From positions 101,680-165,679 of the forward strand of contig UQVH01000004.1 of NCBI GenBank assembly GCA_900544535.1: DNA of 64,000 nt. Direction: 5' to 3'. The notes beneath the pieces are model-generated. The model made no database searches. It worked only from the letters and a program-made list of their open reading frames with translations, and was not told the origin of the DNA. The position numbers and the translations under genes are program-made. Shown piece after piece: positions 1 through 8,333 of this stretch. Each line of letters opens with the position of its first letter. Within the stretch, counting starts at the first letter, position 1. The DNA is from an uncultured Bacteroidales bacterium. Lineage in GTDB: Bacteria; Bacteroidota; Bacteroidia; Bacteroidales; Muribaculaceae.

Positions 1-1
1 C

Positions 2-1111
2 CTTGCCCACGGAGTCAGACAGCTGATGGCCGATCTGTCACGTAAAGTCTACCGGCTGCGTGGGGCTCTTACGGTCAGTCCGATTCTGGCGAGTACCATC
101 ACTCTCGGATTCGGTGGCTCGGCCGGATCGGAGGGGCCTATTGCCTATGCCGGTGCTGCGATCGGAAGTAATATGGGGCGTCTTTGTCGCTTTTCGCCGC
201 GGATGATGATGATCATAGTCGGCTGCGGGGCCGGAGCCGGGATCGCAGGTATATTCAAATCTCCTTTAGGCGGGGCACTCTTTACTCTTGAGGTGCTCAG
301 GATGCCGCTTTCGACGGTGTCGGTGCTCGTGTTGCTGGTCAGCGCGGTCACGGCAGCCATGACAGCCTACACCCTGTCAGGCTGTTCGCTTGACATTCCT
401 TTCGATCAAAGTCTCGCGTTTGATCCGTCGCTGTTGCCGTTTATAATCCTGCTGGGAATCTTCTGCGGAGCCTATTCGCTGTATTACAGCTATATAATGA
501 AGTCTGTCGGCAACTGGCTCGGTCATCTTCCCAATCCGTGGATCAAAAATCTTGCCAGCGGCATAATGCTTGCTGTCCTGGTGTTTCTTTTTCCTGTCCT
601 CTACGGAGAGGGGTATGAGACGATCGGCAGGGTTATCGACGGTGATTTCTCAACTCTGCTCAGCGACAGCCTTTTTGCCGGTAAGGGAGGAGCCTGGACT
701 CTTATCCTGTTCTCCGGAGGGGCTTTGGTAGTAAAATGTTTCGCCACATCGGCTACGAACAACGGGGGTGGTGTCAGCGGCGATTTCGCCCCGACTCTTT
801 TCGCCGGCTGCATGGCAGGCTTCTTTTTTGCCTCCCTGCTCAACGAGCTGTTCGGACTTGATCTGCCTCCGGCTCATTTTGCCTATTTCGCCATGGCGGG
901 CGTCATGGCCGGTGCCATACGCGCACCGCTTATGGCCATATTTCTGACCTGTGAAATGGGTGCGGCCTATGCTTTTTTCCTTCCGTTGATGCTGACCGCC
1001 GCCATCTCTTTCGGTATCGTGCGGCTTGTGACCGCCGACAGTTACTTCTCTCATCGTCAGGACCGGCACAATGGCCTTGTCTCGCGGATTAAGAAACTGC
1101 ACAAGGGTTAA
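2..1111 (+). CDS. ClC-family chloride channel/antiporter, 5' end cut by window
   Basis: Inner-membrane anion channel or H+/Cl- exchanger of the ClC family. The reading frame is open to the first bases of the window, so the true start lies upstream. Visible family motifs are GSEGP (the usual G-R/K-E-GP selectivity and gating motif, with the gating Glu kept), the AGIAGIFKSPLGGALFTLEV segment, and a C-terminal GGGVSGDFAPTLFAG loop corresponding to the GxFxP anion-binding motif. Several hydrophobic helices follow one another. No CBS domains are present after the membrane part, so this is the short bacterial form. Transport versus channel activity cannot be told from sequence. Family assignment is secure. 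Confidence 0.9.
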   Translation, partial: LAHGVRQLMADLSRKVYRLRGALTVSPILASTITLGFGGSAGSEGPIAYAGAAIGSNMGRLCRFSPRMMMIIVGCGAGAGIAGIFKSPLGGALFTLEVLRMPLSTVSVLVLLVSAVTAAMTAYTLSGCSLDIPFDQSLAFDPSLLPFIILLGIFCGAYSLYYSYIMKSVGNWLGHLPNPWIKNLASGIMLAVLVFLFPVLYGEGYETIGRVIDGDFSTLLSDSLFAGKGGAWTLILFSGGALVVKCFATSATNNGGGVSGDFAPTLFAGCMAGFFFASLLNELFGLDLPPAHFAYFAMAGVMAGAIRAPLMAIFLTCEMGAAYAFFLPLMLTAAISFGIVRLVTADSYFSHRQDRHNGLVSRIKKLHKG

Positions 1112-1135
1112 TTAATGTAAAAATGGAGCCTGGGG

Positions 1136-1166
1136 TTGGTTAACACTCCGATTCTACGTAATTTTG
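1136..1166 (+). promoter_or_regulatory. Predicted housekeeping promoter of lgt
   Basis: TAATTTTG at 1159-1166 matches the Bacteroides -7 consensus TAnnTTTG. A TTGG at 1136-1139 lies 19 bases upstream, close to the -33 TTTG. The lgt start codon follows 32 bases later. Confidence 0.5.
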
Positions 1167-1198
1167 CAAGAATTTTGTAACATTATCACGCATTAACC

Positions 1199-2071
1199 AT
1201 GTTGGATTTTATTGTCTGGAATGCCGATCCTGTGCTTTTTCATATAGGAAGTTTCGGCATCCGCTGGTACAGTCTGGCTTTCATGATCGGTTTCCTTGTC
1301 GGCTATGAGATCGAGGCCCGTATCTACAAACATGAAGGTGCTCCTGAAAAATGGCTCAGCCTACTGTTACTCTGGACCATAGCCGGAACCATTATAGGAG
1401 CCCGTCTCGGTCATGTGTTTTTCTATCAGTGGGACCTTTACAGTCAGAACCCCATCAGCATACTCTATGTCTGGGAAGGAGGTCTTGCAAGCCATGGAGG
1501 CACGATCGGTATTGTGCTCTGCATCATCATGTACTCGATCTTTACCACCAAGCGCAATCCTCTCTGGGCATTTGACCGTCTGGTGATACCGATCGCACTT
1601 GTCGGCGGTCTCATCCGCCTGGGCAACCTGATGAATTCCGAGATTTTCGGTCATGCCACAGATCTCCCCTGGGGCTTCATGTTTGTGCGCTCGATGGAGT
1701 GGCATCAGCTTTACTACGGACAGGCTTGTCATCCGACACAGATTTATGAAGCATTGTGCTACTTCGCTCTGTTCGGGCTGCTGATGTGGATGTACTGGAA
1801 AAAGAATGCGGAAGAGCGTCCGGGTCTCATATTCGGAGTCTTTTTCATCGGCATCTTCCTTCCGCGTTTTCTCATCGAATTCATCAAGAATCCGCAGGTC
1901 GAATTCGAGCAGACAATGGTGCTGAATATGGGGCAGTTGCTCAGCATACCTTTTATCCTTTTGGGTGTCGGACTGATTATCTATGCCATGTCGCGTCCGC
2001 GCCAGCATCTGACGTTCCCGAACCGTTTTGCCGACGCCGACGAGGCTGAGGCGCCAAAAAAACGCCGCTGA
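1199..2071 (+). CDS. lgt: Prolipoprotein diacylglyceryl transferase
   Basis: Lgt moves diacylglycerol from phosphatidylglycerol to the lipobox cysteine of prolipoproteins in the inner membrane, the first step of lipoprotein maturation. The 290-aa protein has the family's multiple membrane segments, the IRWY motif near residue 22, the GGLASHGG signature (with the essential His) near residue 97 and a conserved region around residues 130-150 (GGLIRLGNLMNSEIFG). Length is normal for Bacteroidetes Lgt. The many lipoproteins in this window are its substrates. It has its own predicted promoter and lies 70 bases before pheS. Confidence 0.96.
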   Translation: MLDFIVWNADPVLFHIGSFGIRWYSLAFMIGFLVGYEIEARIYKHEGAPEKWLSLLLLWTIAGTIIGARLGHVFFYQWDLYSQNPISILYVWEGGLASHGGTIGIVLCIIMYSIFTTKRNPLWAFDRLVIPIALVGGLIRLGNLMNSEIFGHATDLPWGFMFVRSMEWHQLYYGQACHPTQIYEALCYFALFGLLMWMYWKKNAEERPGLIFGVFFIGIFLPRFLIEFIKNPQVEFEQTMVLNMGQLLSIPFILLGVGLIIYAMSRPRQHLTFPNRFADADEAEAPKKRR

Positions 2072-2097
2072 GCCTCCCGCAATCATGGAAAAATCAC

Positions 2098-2105
2098 TAA
2101 TTTTG
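2098..2105 (+). promoter_or_regulatory. Predicted -7 element of pheS operon
   Basis: TAATTTTG matches TAnnTTTG and lies 36 bases before the pheS ATG. No clear TTTG is seen at the -33 position, so the call is tentative. Confidence 0.35.
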
Positions 2106-2141
2106 CATTTTATTAAAGCCTTTTAAACAGATTCAGATATA

Positions 2142-3161
2142 ATGATAGACAAAATAAATCAGCTGAAGGCTGAGATCGAGGCTCTTGAAGCCAAGACAGC
2201 CCAGGAGGTAGAAGCTCTCCGCATCAAATATCTAAGTAAGAAAGGTGCTGTGTCGGAACTCATGGTCGACTTCCGCACTGTTCCCGCAGAACAGAAACGT
2301 GAGCTCGGTCAGAAGCTCAATGAACTGAAGAACCTCGCCACCGAACGCCTCAACGCACTCCGCGAAGCGCTTGAAACCGCTGACAATACGGCTGCCGACA
2401 TTGATCTGTCGCGCACGGCGGCGCCGATGCCTCTGGGTACCCGCCATCCGCTTTCGCTGGTGAGAAACGAGATCGTTTCCATCTTCTCCCGCCTCGGCTT
2501 CACTATTGCCGAAGGTCCGGAGATCGAGGATGACTGGCATGTGTTCTCTTCGCTCAACTTCGCCGAGGACCATCCTGCGCGCGACATGCAGGACACTTTC
2601 TTCATCCAGCGTACTCCCGATGTGCTTCTTCGCACTCACACCTCGTCGGTGCAGAGCCGCGTGATGGAAAAGACCCAGCCGCCGATCCGTATCATCTGCC
2701 CCGGACGTGTATATCGCAACGAGGCTATTTCGGCCCGTGCGCACTGCTTCTTCCATCAGGTGGAGGCGCTTTATGTCGACAAGAACGTGTCGTTCGCCGA
2801 TCTGCGTCAGACGCTTCTTTATTTCGCCCGCGAGATGTTCGGACCTGAGACTAAAATCCGTCTGCGTCCGAGCTATTTCCCCTTCACCGAACCATCAGCC
2901 GAAATGGACATTTCCTGCAACCTCTGCGGTGGCAAGGGATGCTCGTTCTGTAAGCATACCGGCTGGGTTGAGATTCTCGGCTGCGGCATGGTAGACCCGA
3001 ATGTGCTCGAAGCCTGCGGAATCGACTCTAAAGTCTACTCCGGGTTCGCTCTCGGCATGGGTGTGGAACGCATTACCAACCTGAAATATCAGGTGAAAGA
3101 CCTGCGCATGTTCTCTGAAAATGACGTGCGTTTCCTCGAACAGTTCCAGGCAGCACACTGA
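2142..3161 (+). CDS. pheS: Phenylalanyl-tRNA synthetase alpha subunit
   Basis: Catalytic alpha subunit of the heterotetrameric PheRS, which charges tRNA-Phe in the cytoplasm. The N-terminal ~90 residues form the tRNA-binding coiled coil. The class II catalytic core follows, with GPEIEDDWHVFSSLNF, the motif 2 region (RTHTSSVQSRVM, ICPGRVYRNEA), and motif 3 GFALGMGVERI near the C-terminus. The 339-aa length is typical. Its stop shares one base with the nth start (TGATG arrangement), suggesting translational coupling. pheT is not in the window. Confidence 0.97.
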   Translation: MIDKINQLKAEIEALEAKTAQEVEALRIKYLSKKGAVSELMVDFRTVPAEQKRELGQKLNELKNLATERLNALREALETADNTAADIDLSRTAAPMPLGTRHPLSLVRNEIVSIFSRLGFTIAEGPEIEDDWHVFSSLNFAEDHPARDMQDTFFIQRTPDVLLRTHTSSVQSRVMEKTQPPIRIICPGRVYRNEAISARAHCFFHQVEALYVDKNVSFADLRQTLLYFAREMFGPETKIRLRPSYFPFTEPSAEMDISCNLCGGKGCSFCKHTGWVEILGCGMVDPNVLEACGIDSKVYSGFALGMGVERITNLKYQVKDLRMFSENDVRFLEQFQAAH

Positions 3162-3799
3162 TGACTGTCAAAGAACGTTATTCCAAAGTGCTCGATCTCT
3201 TTGCCTCGGCGATGCCTGTCGCCGAGACAGAGCTGCACTACGACAATCCGTTTCAGCTGCTCGTGGCCGTGATACTTTCGGCCCAGTGCACTGACAAGAG
3301 GGTCAATATGATAACTCCGGCCCTTTTTGAGGCTTTTCCGACTCCGCAGTCGATGGCGGCGGCTTCTCAGGAGGAAATATTCCAATATATAAAATCCTGC
3401 TCATATCCCAACAACAAGAGCCGTTCGCTCAGCGGTATGGCCCGCAAGCTTGTCGAGGATTTCGGCGGCGAGGTCCCCTCGGATCTTGACGCGCTGACAA
3501 GTCTGCCCGGAGTAGGTCGCAAGACCGCCAACGTCATTCTCTCGGTGGTGTTCGACCGTCCGACGATGGCTGTCGACACCCACGTGTTCCGTGTGAGCGA
3601 GCGCATTGGCCTGACCACCGGAAGCAAGACTCCTCTCGCCACGGAAAAAGCCCTCGTGAAATATATTCCCGAAGACTTGATACCGAAAGCCCACCATTGG
3701 CTGATCCTTCACGGGCGCTACGTCTGCAAGGCGCGTCGCCCGGATTGCCTTAACTGTTTTCTGACCTCAGTCTGCCGTTTCTATTCAAAAAATGGTTGA
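3161..3799 (+). CDS. nth: Endonuclease III, DNA glycosylase/AP lyase
   Basis: Removes oxidised pyrimidines and nicks at AP sites in base-excision repair. The 212-aa protein has the helix-hairpin-helix LPGVGRKTANV, whose Lys is the catalytic residue, followed by the VDTHVFRVSERIGL segment with the catalytic Asp. The C-terminal cluster CKARRPDCLNCFLTSVC has the C-x6-C-x2-C-x5-C spacing of the [4Fe-4S] loop. It overlaps pheS by one base and the next gene by eight bases, so all four genes from pheS are probably one transcript. Confidence 0.97.
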   Translation: MTVKERYSKVLDLFASAMPVAETELHYDNPFQLLVAVILSAQCTDKRVNMITPALFEAFPTPQSMAAASQEEIFQYIKSCSYPNNKSRSLSGMARKLVEDFGGEVPSDLDALTSLPGVGRKTANVILSVVFDRPTMAVDTHVFRVSERIGLTTGSKTPLATEKALVKYIPEDLIPKAHHWLILHGRYVCKARRPDCLNCFLTSVCRFYSKNG

Positions 3800-4412
3800 G
3801 TCGACATTTATTTTTATCATTGAAATTCTCGGAACGCTGGCTTTCGGTGTCAGCGGTGTGCGCCTTGCCGCCAAAAAGCATTTCGACTGGTTCGGCGCTT
3901 ATACTCTCGGTGTGATCACTGCGATCGGAGGCGGAACTGTCCGCGATGTCCTTCTCGATATTCCGGTTTTCTGGATGCAGACATGGCTCTATCTGGCCGT
4001 GACAGGAGTATCGTTTCTGATAGTCCTCGCCTTCACCAAGGTCCTCACTTCCGATTCGAAATCGCTGTTTATGTTTGATGCCGTCGGGCTTACGCTGTTC
4101 GTGATCACCGGTATTCAGAAGACCCTCGCCATAGGCTATCCGATGTGGGTCGCCATCATTATGGGTATGATCACCGGCTCTTTCGGCAGTATCCTGCGCG
4201 ACGTCCTGCTGAATGAGGAACCTTTGTTTTTCCGCAAGGATATCTATGCCACGGCCTGTCTTGCCGGCGGCGCTTTGTATTGGCTTACGGCTCTTTTGGG
4301 CGGTCCTGTATGGTTGCAGCAGGCGCTGTGTGTGGTGGCTATTCTTGTCTTGCGTTGGGGTGCCTTGCGTTACGGATGGCATCTTCCGGAAATGAAAGAG
4401 CGCGTCAAATGA
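3792..4412 (+). CDS. Trimeric intracellular cation channel family protein (YicG/UPF0126)
   Basis: Inner-membrane protein of the TRIC/YicG family, related to potassium-selective TRIC channels. The 206-aa protein has about seven hydrophobic segments with internal duplication, and each half carries the family pattern GGGTVRDVL (residues 47-55) and GSFGSILRDVLLN (near residue 130). The gene starts inside nth and ends in an ATGA overlap with gtrA. Physiological role in bacteria is poorly known. Confidence 0.88.
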   Translation: MVESTFIFIIEILGTLAFGVSGVRLAAKKHFDWFGAYTLGVITAIGGGTVRDVLLDIPVFWMQTWLYLAVTGVSFLIVLAFTKVLTSDSKSLFMFDAVGLTLFVITGIQKTLAIGYPMWVAIIMGMITGSFGSILRDVLLNEEPLFFRKDIYATACLAGGALYWLTALLGGPVWLQQALCVVAILVLRWGALRYGWHLPEMKERVK

Positions 4413-4846
4413 AAACTCCGCACCTGCATCGCAGCGATGCCGCTCAGTTCGGCAAATATCTTCTTGTCGGCGGTGGCAACACTCTACTCACGCTCATTGT
4501 AATCGTCGGACTCAAGTCCGGTCTCGGCGTCAATCCCTGGATTGCAAATGCAGCCGGTTATATCGCAGGAATGATCAACTCGTTCCTGTGGAACAAGCTG
4601 TGGGTCTTTCATTCGCGCAGCCGGCGCTTCCACGGAGAGGCACTGCGCTTTCTCATCGGTTTCGGAATATGTTATGTGGTACAGTTTTCCGTCACATGGG
4701 TACTTACCGGTTTGCTCGGTCCGGCAGAATGGACACTTCCCGGAGACTTCGTGATGAGCGCCTACGGCCTGGCCACCCTTGTCGGAATGGCAGCATACAC
4801 AGTCTGCAACTTCCTCTACAACCGCCTTGTCACTTTCCACAGCTGA
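4409..4846 (+). CDS. GtrA family membrane protein
   Basis: Small 145-aa membrane protein of the GtrA/DPMS family, with four hydrophobic segments. Family members help move lipid-linked sugars (for example undecaprenyl-phosphate-glucose) across the inner membrane. Typical motifs are FGKYLLVGGGNTLLTL near the N-terminus and YIAGMINSFLWNKLWVF in the middle. The start at 4409 forms an ATGA overlap with the upstream gene; the frame is open further upstream, but that extension (from 4280) is only the shadow of the TRIC gene. No glycosyltransferase partner is adjacent, so the substrate is unknown. Confidence 0.85.
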   Translation: MKTPHLHRSDAAQFGKYLLVGGGNTLLTLIVIVGLKSGLGVNPWIANAAGYIAGMINSFLWNKLWVFHSRSRRFHGEALRFLIGFGICYVVQFSVTWVLTGLLGPAEWTLPGDFVMSAYGLATLVGMAAYTVCNFLYNRLVTFHS

Positions 4847-4988
4847 TGATCTGCCCTATACCGCAATTTCGGTTGCATTATCGGCGGCGCGACAGCCTCA
4901 TATTTCTACGGTCCTCTGAATCCCCAAAACGGATGAAAAAGTGCTTCTCATATTAGGCCCGAAATTACAATACGAATGATAAAACGCG

Positions 4989-5025
4989 CGGGAGGCAAAC
5001 ACTGATGAGCGGTGTTTGCCTCCCG
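4989..5025 (-). terminator. Intrinsic terminator of the S9 peptidase gene
   Basis: A perfect 14-bp stem (arms 4989-5002 and 5012-5025) with a 9-base loop. On the minus strand the stem is followed closely by TTTTAT, so it fits termination of the minus-strand peptidase gene; it may also stop plus-strand transcripts from gtrA. Confidence 0.75.
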
Positions 5026-5071
5026 GTGGTTTGGAGATGTATTTTCTGACCGCGTGGCGGTCTGACGGGCT

Positions 5072-7246
5072 TTATTTTGCTTCTCCCTCAGCGGTGGATG
5101 CGGTGGCTGAGTCGGTGCCCGGTTTGAGCCATTTGTCGAACCAGCGGAAGAAGAGACGCTGCCAGAGGATGGCGTTCTGCGGTTTCAGAATCCAGTGGTT
5201 CTCGTCGGGGAAGATAAGCATTTCGGCGGGAATACCGCGGAGTTTTGCGGCGTTGAATGCCATTTCGCCCTGCGAGGAAAGGATGCGGTAGTCAAGTTCG
5301 CCATGGGTGATCATGATCGGGGTGTCCCACTTGTCCACGAAGCGGTGGGGCGACATTGCGAATGTGCGCTGTGCCGCTGCATTGCCTTTCTGCCAGAATG
5401 CGCCGTAGTCATAGGCTGTGGCGGTGTCGTCGGGACCGTTGTTGGCGCCGTCGCCCATATCCCAGTTGGCAAACCACATTTCTTCCGTCTCAAGATACTG
5501 GGCCTCGATGTTGAAGATGCCTGCATGAGCGAGGAAAGCGGCGAAGCGCTTTTCGTGGTTGCCGGCAAGCCAGTATGTCGAGAAGCCGCCGTAGCTTGCG
5601 CCGGTGCAACCGATGCGTGATTCGTCAACGTAGGGGCGCTGTTTCATGTAGTCGACAGCGGCGAGATAGTCGCGCATGTTCTGGCCGGGATAGTCGCCGG
5701 AGATCTGAGCGTTCCATTCAGTTCCGAAACCGGGAAGGCCGTGGCGGTTGGGTGCGATGACGATATAGCCGTTGGCAGCCATGAGGGCGAGGTTCCAGCG
5801 GTAGCTCCAGAACTGGCTGACAGCCTGCTGGGGACCGCCCTGGCAGTAGAGCAGTGCGGGATAAGTCTTGGTGCTGTCGAAATCCTGCGGATAGACGGCC
5901 CAGACGAGCATTTCCTTACCGTCGGTGGTCGGAACCATATTGCGCTCCACGCGCGGCATTTTGAGCGATGCGAGCAGTTCGGTGTTGACGTTGGAGATCT
6001 GTTTCACTTCTCCGCCCTTGACGGCGCAGACTTCGTTGGGCGCAAGCATCGAGTGGCGCAGGGTGATGAGGGTTTCCTCGTCAAGAGGAGCGAGAGCCGC
6101 ATAATCGCACTCGCCGTCGGCCACAACCTTGATTTCCTTGCTTGCGATGTCAAGCGAGAATACGGGGATGTCGCCGTCTTTGGCAGCGAGGAAATAGAGC
6201 GACTTGCCGTTGGGGTTCCAGGCGATGGCATCGGCTGTATAATCCCAGTTGGCGGTGAGGTCGGTCTTCTCGCCGGTAGCGGTGTCGAGCAGGAAGATGC
6301 GGTTCTTGTCTGATTCATAACCGTCATGCTCCATCGAGAGCCATGCCACATATTTGCCGTCAGGCGAATAGGCGGGAGCAGTGTCGTAGCCCATCATGCC
6401 CTCGGTGAGATTGCGGGTACTCTTGTCTTCGAGTGTGTAGAGATAGAGGTCTGAGTTGGTCGAAACAGCATAGTCTACTCCGGTCTTCTTACGGGAGACA
6501 TAGATGATCGACTTGCTGTCGGGTGCCCAGGCAAATGATTCCGAGCCTCCGAACGGACGCATCGGTGCCTCATACATCGGCTCATCGGACATAATGTCGG
6601 TAACGTTGCTGACCTCATTGCCGTCGAAGTCGCCGATGAAGGGGTGGGGGATTTCGGTCATCCACTGGTCCCAGTGCTTGTACATCATATCATCGATGAC
6701 GCGGCCGGTTGCCTGAGGCAGATCCTCATAGAGATCTTTGGCCTCGCGCATGAATTTGATCGGCGAGATGATCAGCACCTTCTTTTCATCGGGGGAGAAA
6801 AGGAAGCCTTCGACACCTTTTTCCAGTTTTGTGACCTGTTTGCGGGCGCTGCCGTCAGCGTTCATGACAAACAGCTGGGGCACACCGTCGACTCCATAGG
6901 TGAAAGCGATCTGCTTTCCTTCGTTGATCCAGACAAAATTGCTTTCCGATCCGGCAGTGCGGGTGATGCGCTGGAGATCGGAACCGTCGGGATTCATGAC
7001 ATAAAGGTCGGCATTGCTCCGGTTTTGCTCCACACTCTCGTAAGAGATGCCGAAAAGCACTTTCTGAGTTGCGGGCGATACCTGCACAGCCGAAACGCGA
7101 CCGAGAGCTTCGAGAGCTTCGATGTCAAAGACACCGGTCTCGCTCTTGTAGTCAGGCTTGTCAATGATTTCGGCTTCTTTTTCGCCTGATCCTGCGCATG
7201 CTGTAAGGGTAAGAGCTGTTGCAGCCATGGCGAGAATATTTTTCAT
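5072..7246 (-). CDS. S9 family prolyl oligopeptidase-type peptidase, DPP5-like lipoprotein
   Basis: Exported serine peptidase of family S9, most like the dipeptidyl-peptidase 5 type known from Porphyromonas gingivalis. Residues 1-17 form a lipoprotein signal with lipobox LTAC. Residues ~45-430 look like a WD40-type beta-propeller (repeated SPDGKYVAWLS-like blades). The C-terminal alpha/beta-hydrolase domain has the triad S551 (in GASYGGF), D652 (GELDYR) and H684 (DENHW). The 724-aa length is typical. It would cleave dipeptides from oligopeptides in the periplasm. It starts 46 bases downstream of prs and may be co-transcribed with it. Exact specificity is inferred. Confidence 0.9.
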   Translation of the reverse strand: MKNILAMAATALTLTACAGSGEKEAEIIDKPDYKSETGVFDIEALEALGRVSAVQVSPATQKVLFGISYESVEQNRSNADLYVMNPDGSDLQRITRTAGSESNFVWINEGKQIAFTYGVDGVPQLFVMNADGSARKQVTKLEKGVEGFLFSPDEKKVLIISPIKFMREAKDLYEDLPQATGRVIDDMMYKHWDQWMTEIPHPFIGDFDGNEVSNVTDIMSDEPMYEAPMRPFGGSESFAWAPDSKSIIYVSRKKTGVDYAVSTNSDLYLYTLEDKSTRNLTEGMMGYDTAPAYSPDGKYVAWLSMEHDGYESDKNRIFLLDTATGEKTDLTANWDYTADAIAWNPNGKSLYFLAAKDGDIPVFSLDIASKEIKVVADGECDYAALAPLDEETLITLRHSMLAPNEVCAVKGGEVKQISNVNTELLASLKMPRVERNMVPTTDGKEMLVWAVYPQDFDSTKTYPALLYCQGGPQQAVSQFWSYRWNLALMAANGYIVIAPNRHGLPGFGTEWNAQISGDYPGQNMRDYLAAVDYMKQRPYVDESRIGCTGASYGGFSTYWLAGNHEKRFAAFLAHAGIFNIEAQYLETEEMWFANWDMGDGANNGPDDTATAYDYGAFWQKGNAAAQRTFAMSPHRFVDKWDTPIMITHGELDYRILSSQGEMAFNAAKLRGIPAEMLIFPDENHWILKPQNAILWQRLFFRWFDKWLKPGTDSATASTAEGEAK

Positions 7247-7292
7247 AAAATCAGCGGGCTAAAATTTGATTGTTTTTGTGAGGGGAGAATCC

Positions 7293-8237
7293 TTATTTGA
7301 TAAGGTATTGTGAGGAAATTGACTCGTGAGTGTGGACGCGACGGATAGTGTCGGCAAACAGACGGGCCACGGAGAGGATCGTTGCTTTCTTGCAGTTCTT
7401 GTTGAAGGGGATCGAGTTGGTGAACATCATCTCGGTCAGCGCGCAGTTGTCAACTCGTTCCGATGCGGGGTCGGACATGATGGCATGTGAGCAGAGAGCG
7501 CGTACCGAGCGGGCTCCGTTGGCCATCATGAGGTCGGCAGCCTTGGTGATGGTACCGGCTGTATCTACCATGTCGTCGATGAGGATGACGTCTTTGTCCT
7601 TGACATCGCCGATGACAGTCATCTGGGCCACAACATTGGCTTTGGCGCGCTGTTTGTGACACAGAACCAAAGGCACGTTGAGATACTTGGCGTAGCTGTT
7701 GGCGCGTTTTGCACCGCCTACGTCAGGTGAAGCGATCACTAAGTTCTCAAGCTTGAGCGACTGGATGTAGGGGATGAACACCGATGACGCATAGAGGTGA
7801 TCGACAGGGATGTCGAAGAAGCCCTGGATCTGGTCGGCATGGAGGTCCATGGTGATGACGCGGTCAACTCCGGCGGTCGTCAGAAGATCGGCGACTAATT
7901 TTGCGGCGATCGAGACACGCGGTTTGTCCTTGCGGTCCTGACGGGCCCAGCCGAAATAGGGCATCACGGCGATGATTGACGCTGCGGAAGCTCGCTTGGC
8001 GGCGTCGATCATGAGCAGGAGTTCCATGAGGTTGTCGGTGTTGGGGAATGTCGACTGGACGAGGAAAACCTCGCAGCCGCGGATGGATTCCTCGAAAGAA
8101 ACCTCAAATTCGCCGTCGGCGAAATACTGGATGTTCATCTTGCCGAGTTCGCAGCCTAAATCGCGGCAGATTTCCTCAGCCATGTAGTGAGACTTGGTCC
8201 CTGAAAAAACTTTGATTGGTGGAAGGGAATCAATCAT
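7293..8237 (-). CDS. prs: Ribose-phosphate pyrophosphokinase
   Basis: Makes PRPP from ribose 5-phosphate and ATP, feeding purine, pyrimidine, histidine and tryptophan synthesis. The 314-aa protein has the class I features: FSGTKSHYMAEEI at the N-terminus, the DRKDKPR ATP-binding loop, the DLHADQIQGFFDIPVDHL Mg-binding signature, and the PRPP-binding loop DDMVDTAGT. Length is normal. Cytoplasmic and essential in most bacteria. Confidence 0.97.
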   Translation of the reverse strand: MIDSLPPIKVFSGTKSHYMAEEICRDLGCELGKMNIQYFADGEFEVSFEESIRGCEVFLVQSTFPNTDNLMELLLMIDAAKRASAASIIAVMPYFGWARQDRKDKPRVSIAAKLVADLLTTAGVDRVITMDLHADQIQGFFDIPVDHLYASSVFIPYIQSLKLENLVIASPDVGGAKRANSYAKYLNVPLVLCHKQRAKANVVAQMTVIGDVKDKDVILIDDMVDTAGTITKAADLMMANGARSVRALCSHAIMSDPASERVDNCALTEMMFTNSIPFNKNCKKATILSVARLFADTIRRVHTHESISSQYLIK

Positions 8238-8266
8238 GGTTTATGTGATAATGATGAGTTTGGGTG

Positions 8267-8274
8267 CAAAATTA
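8267..8274 (-). promoter_or_regulatory. Predicted -7 element of prs
   Basis: On the minus strand this reads TAATTTTG, a match to TAnnTTTG, 30 bases before the prs ATG and just past the upstream terminator. Confidence 0.5.
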
Positions 8275-8275
8275 C

Positions 8276-8318
8276 AAAAATTCCCTCGGCCATAGTGTTA
8301 AAAGCGAGGGAATTTTTT
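8276..8318 (-). terminator. Intrinsic terminator after the AspT/YidE-type transporter
   Basis: Arms at 8276-8288 and 8305-8317 form a 13-bp stem around a 16-base loop, with T runs on both strands (CGAGGGAATTTTT on each 3' arm). It sits between the transporter stop and the prs promoter. Confidence 0.85.
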
Positions 8319-8333
8319 GTTTAGGTGTATTCT

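Noticed and set aside
4280..4408. Upstream extension of the gtrA frame
   Set aside because: Lies wholly inside the TRIC-type gene in another frame; the ATG at 4409 gives a normal GtrA start and ATGA coupling.
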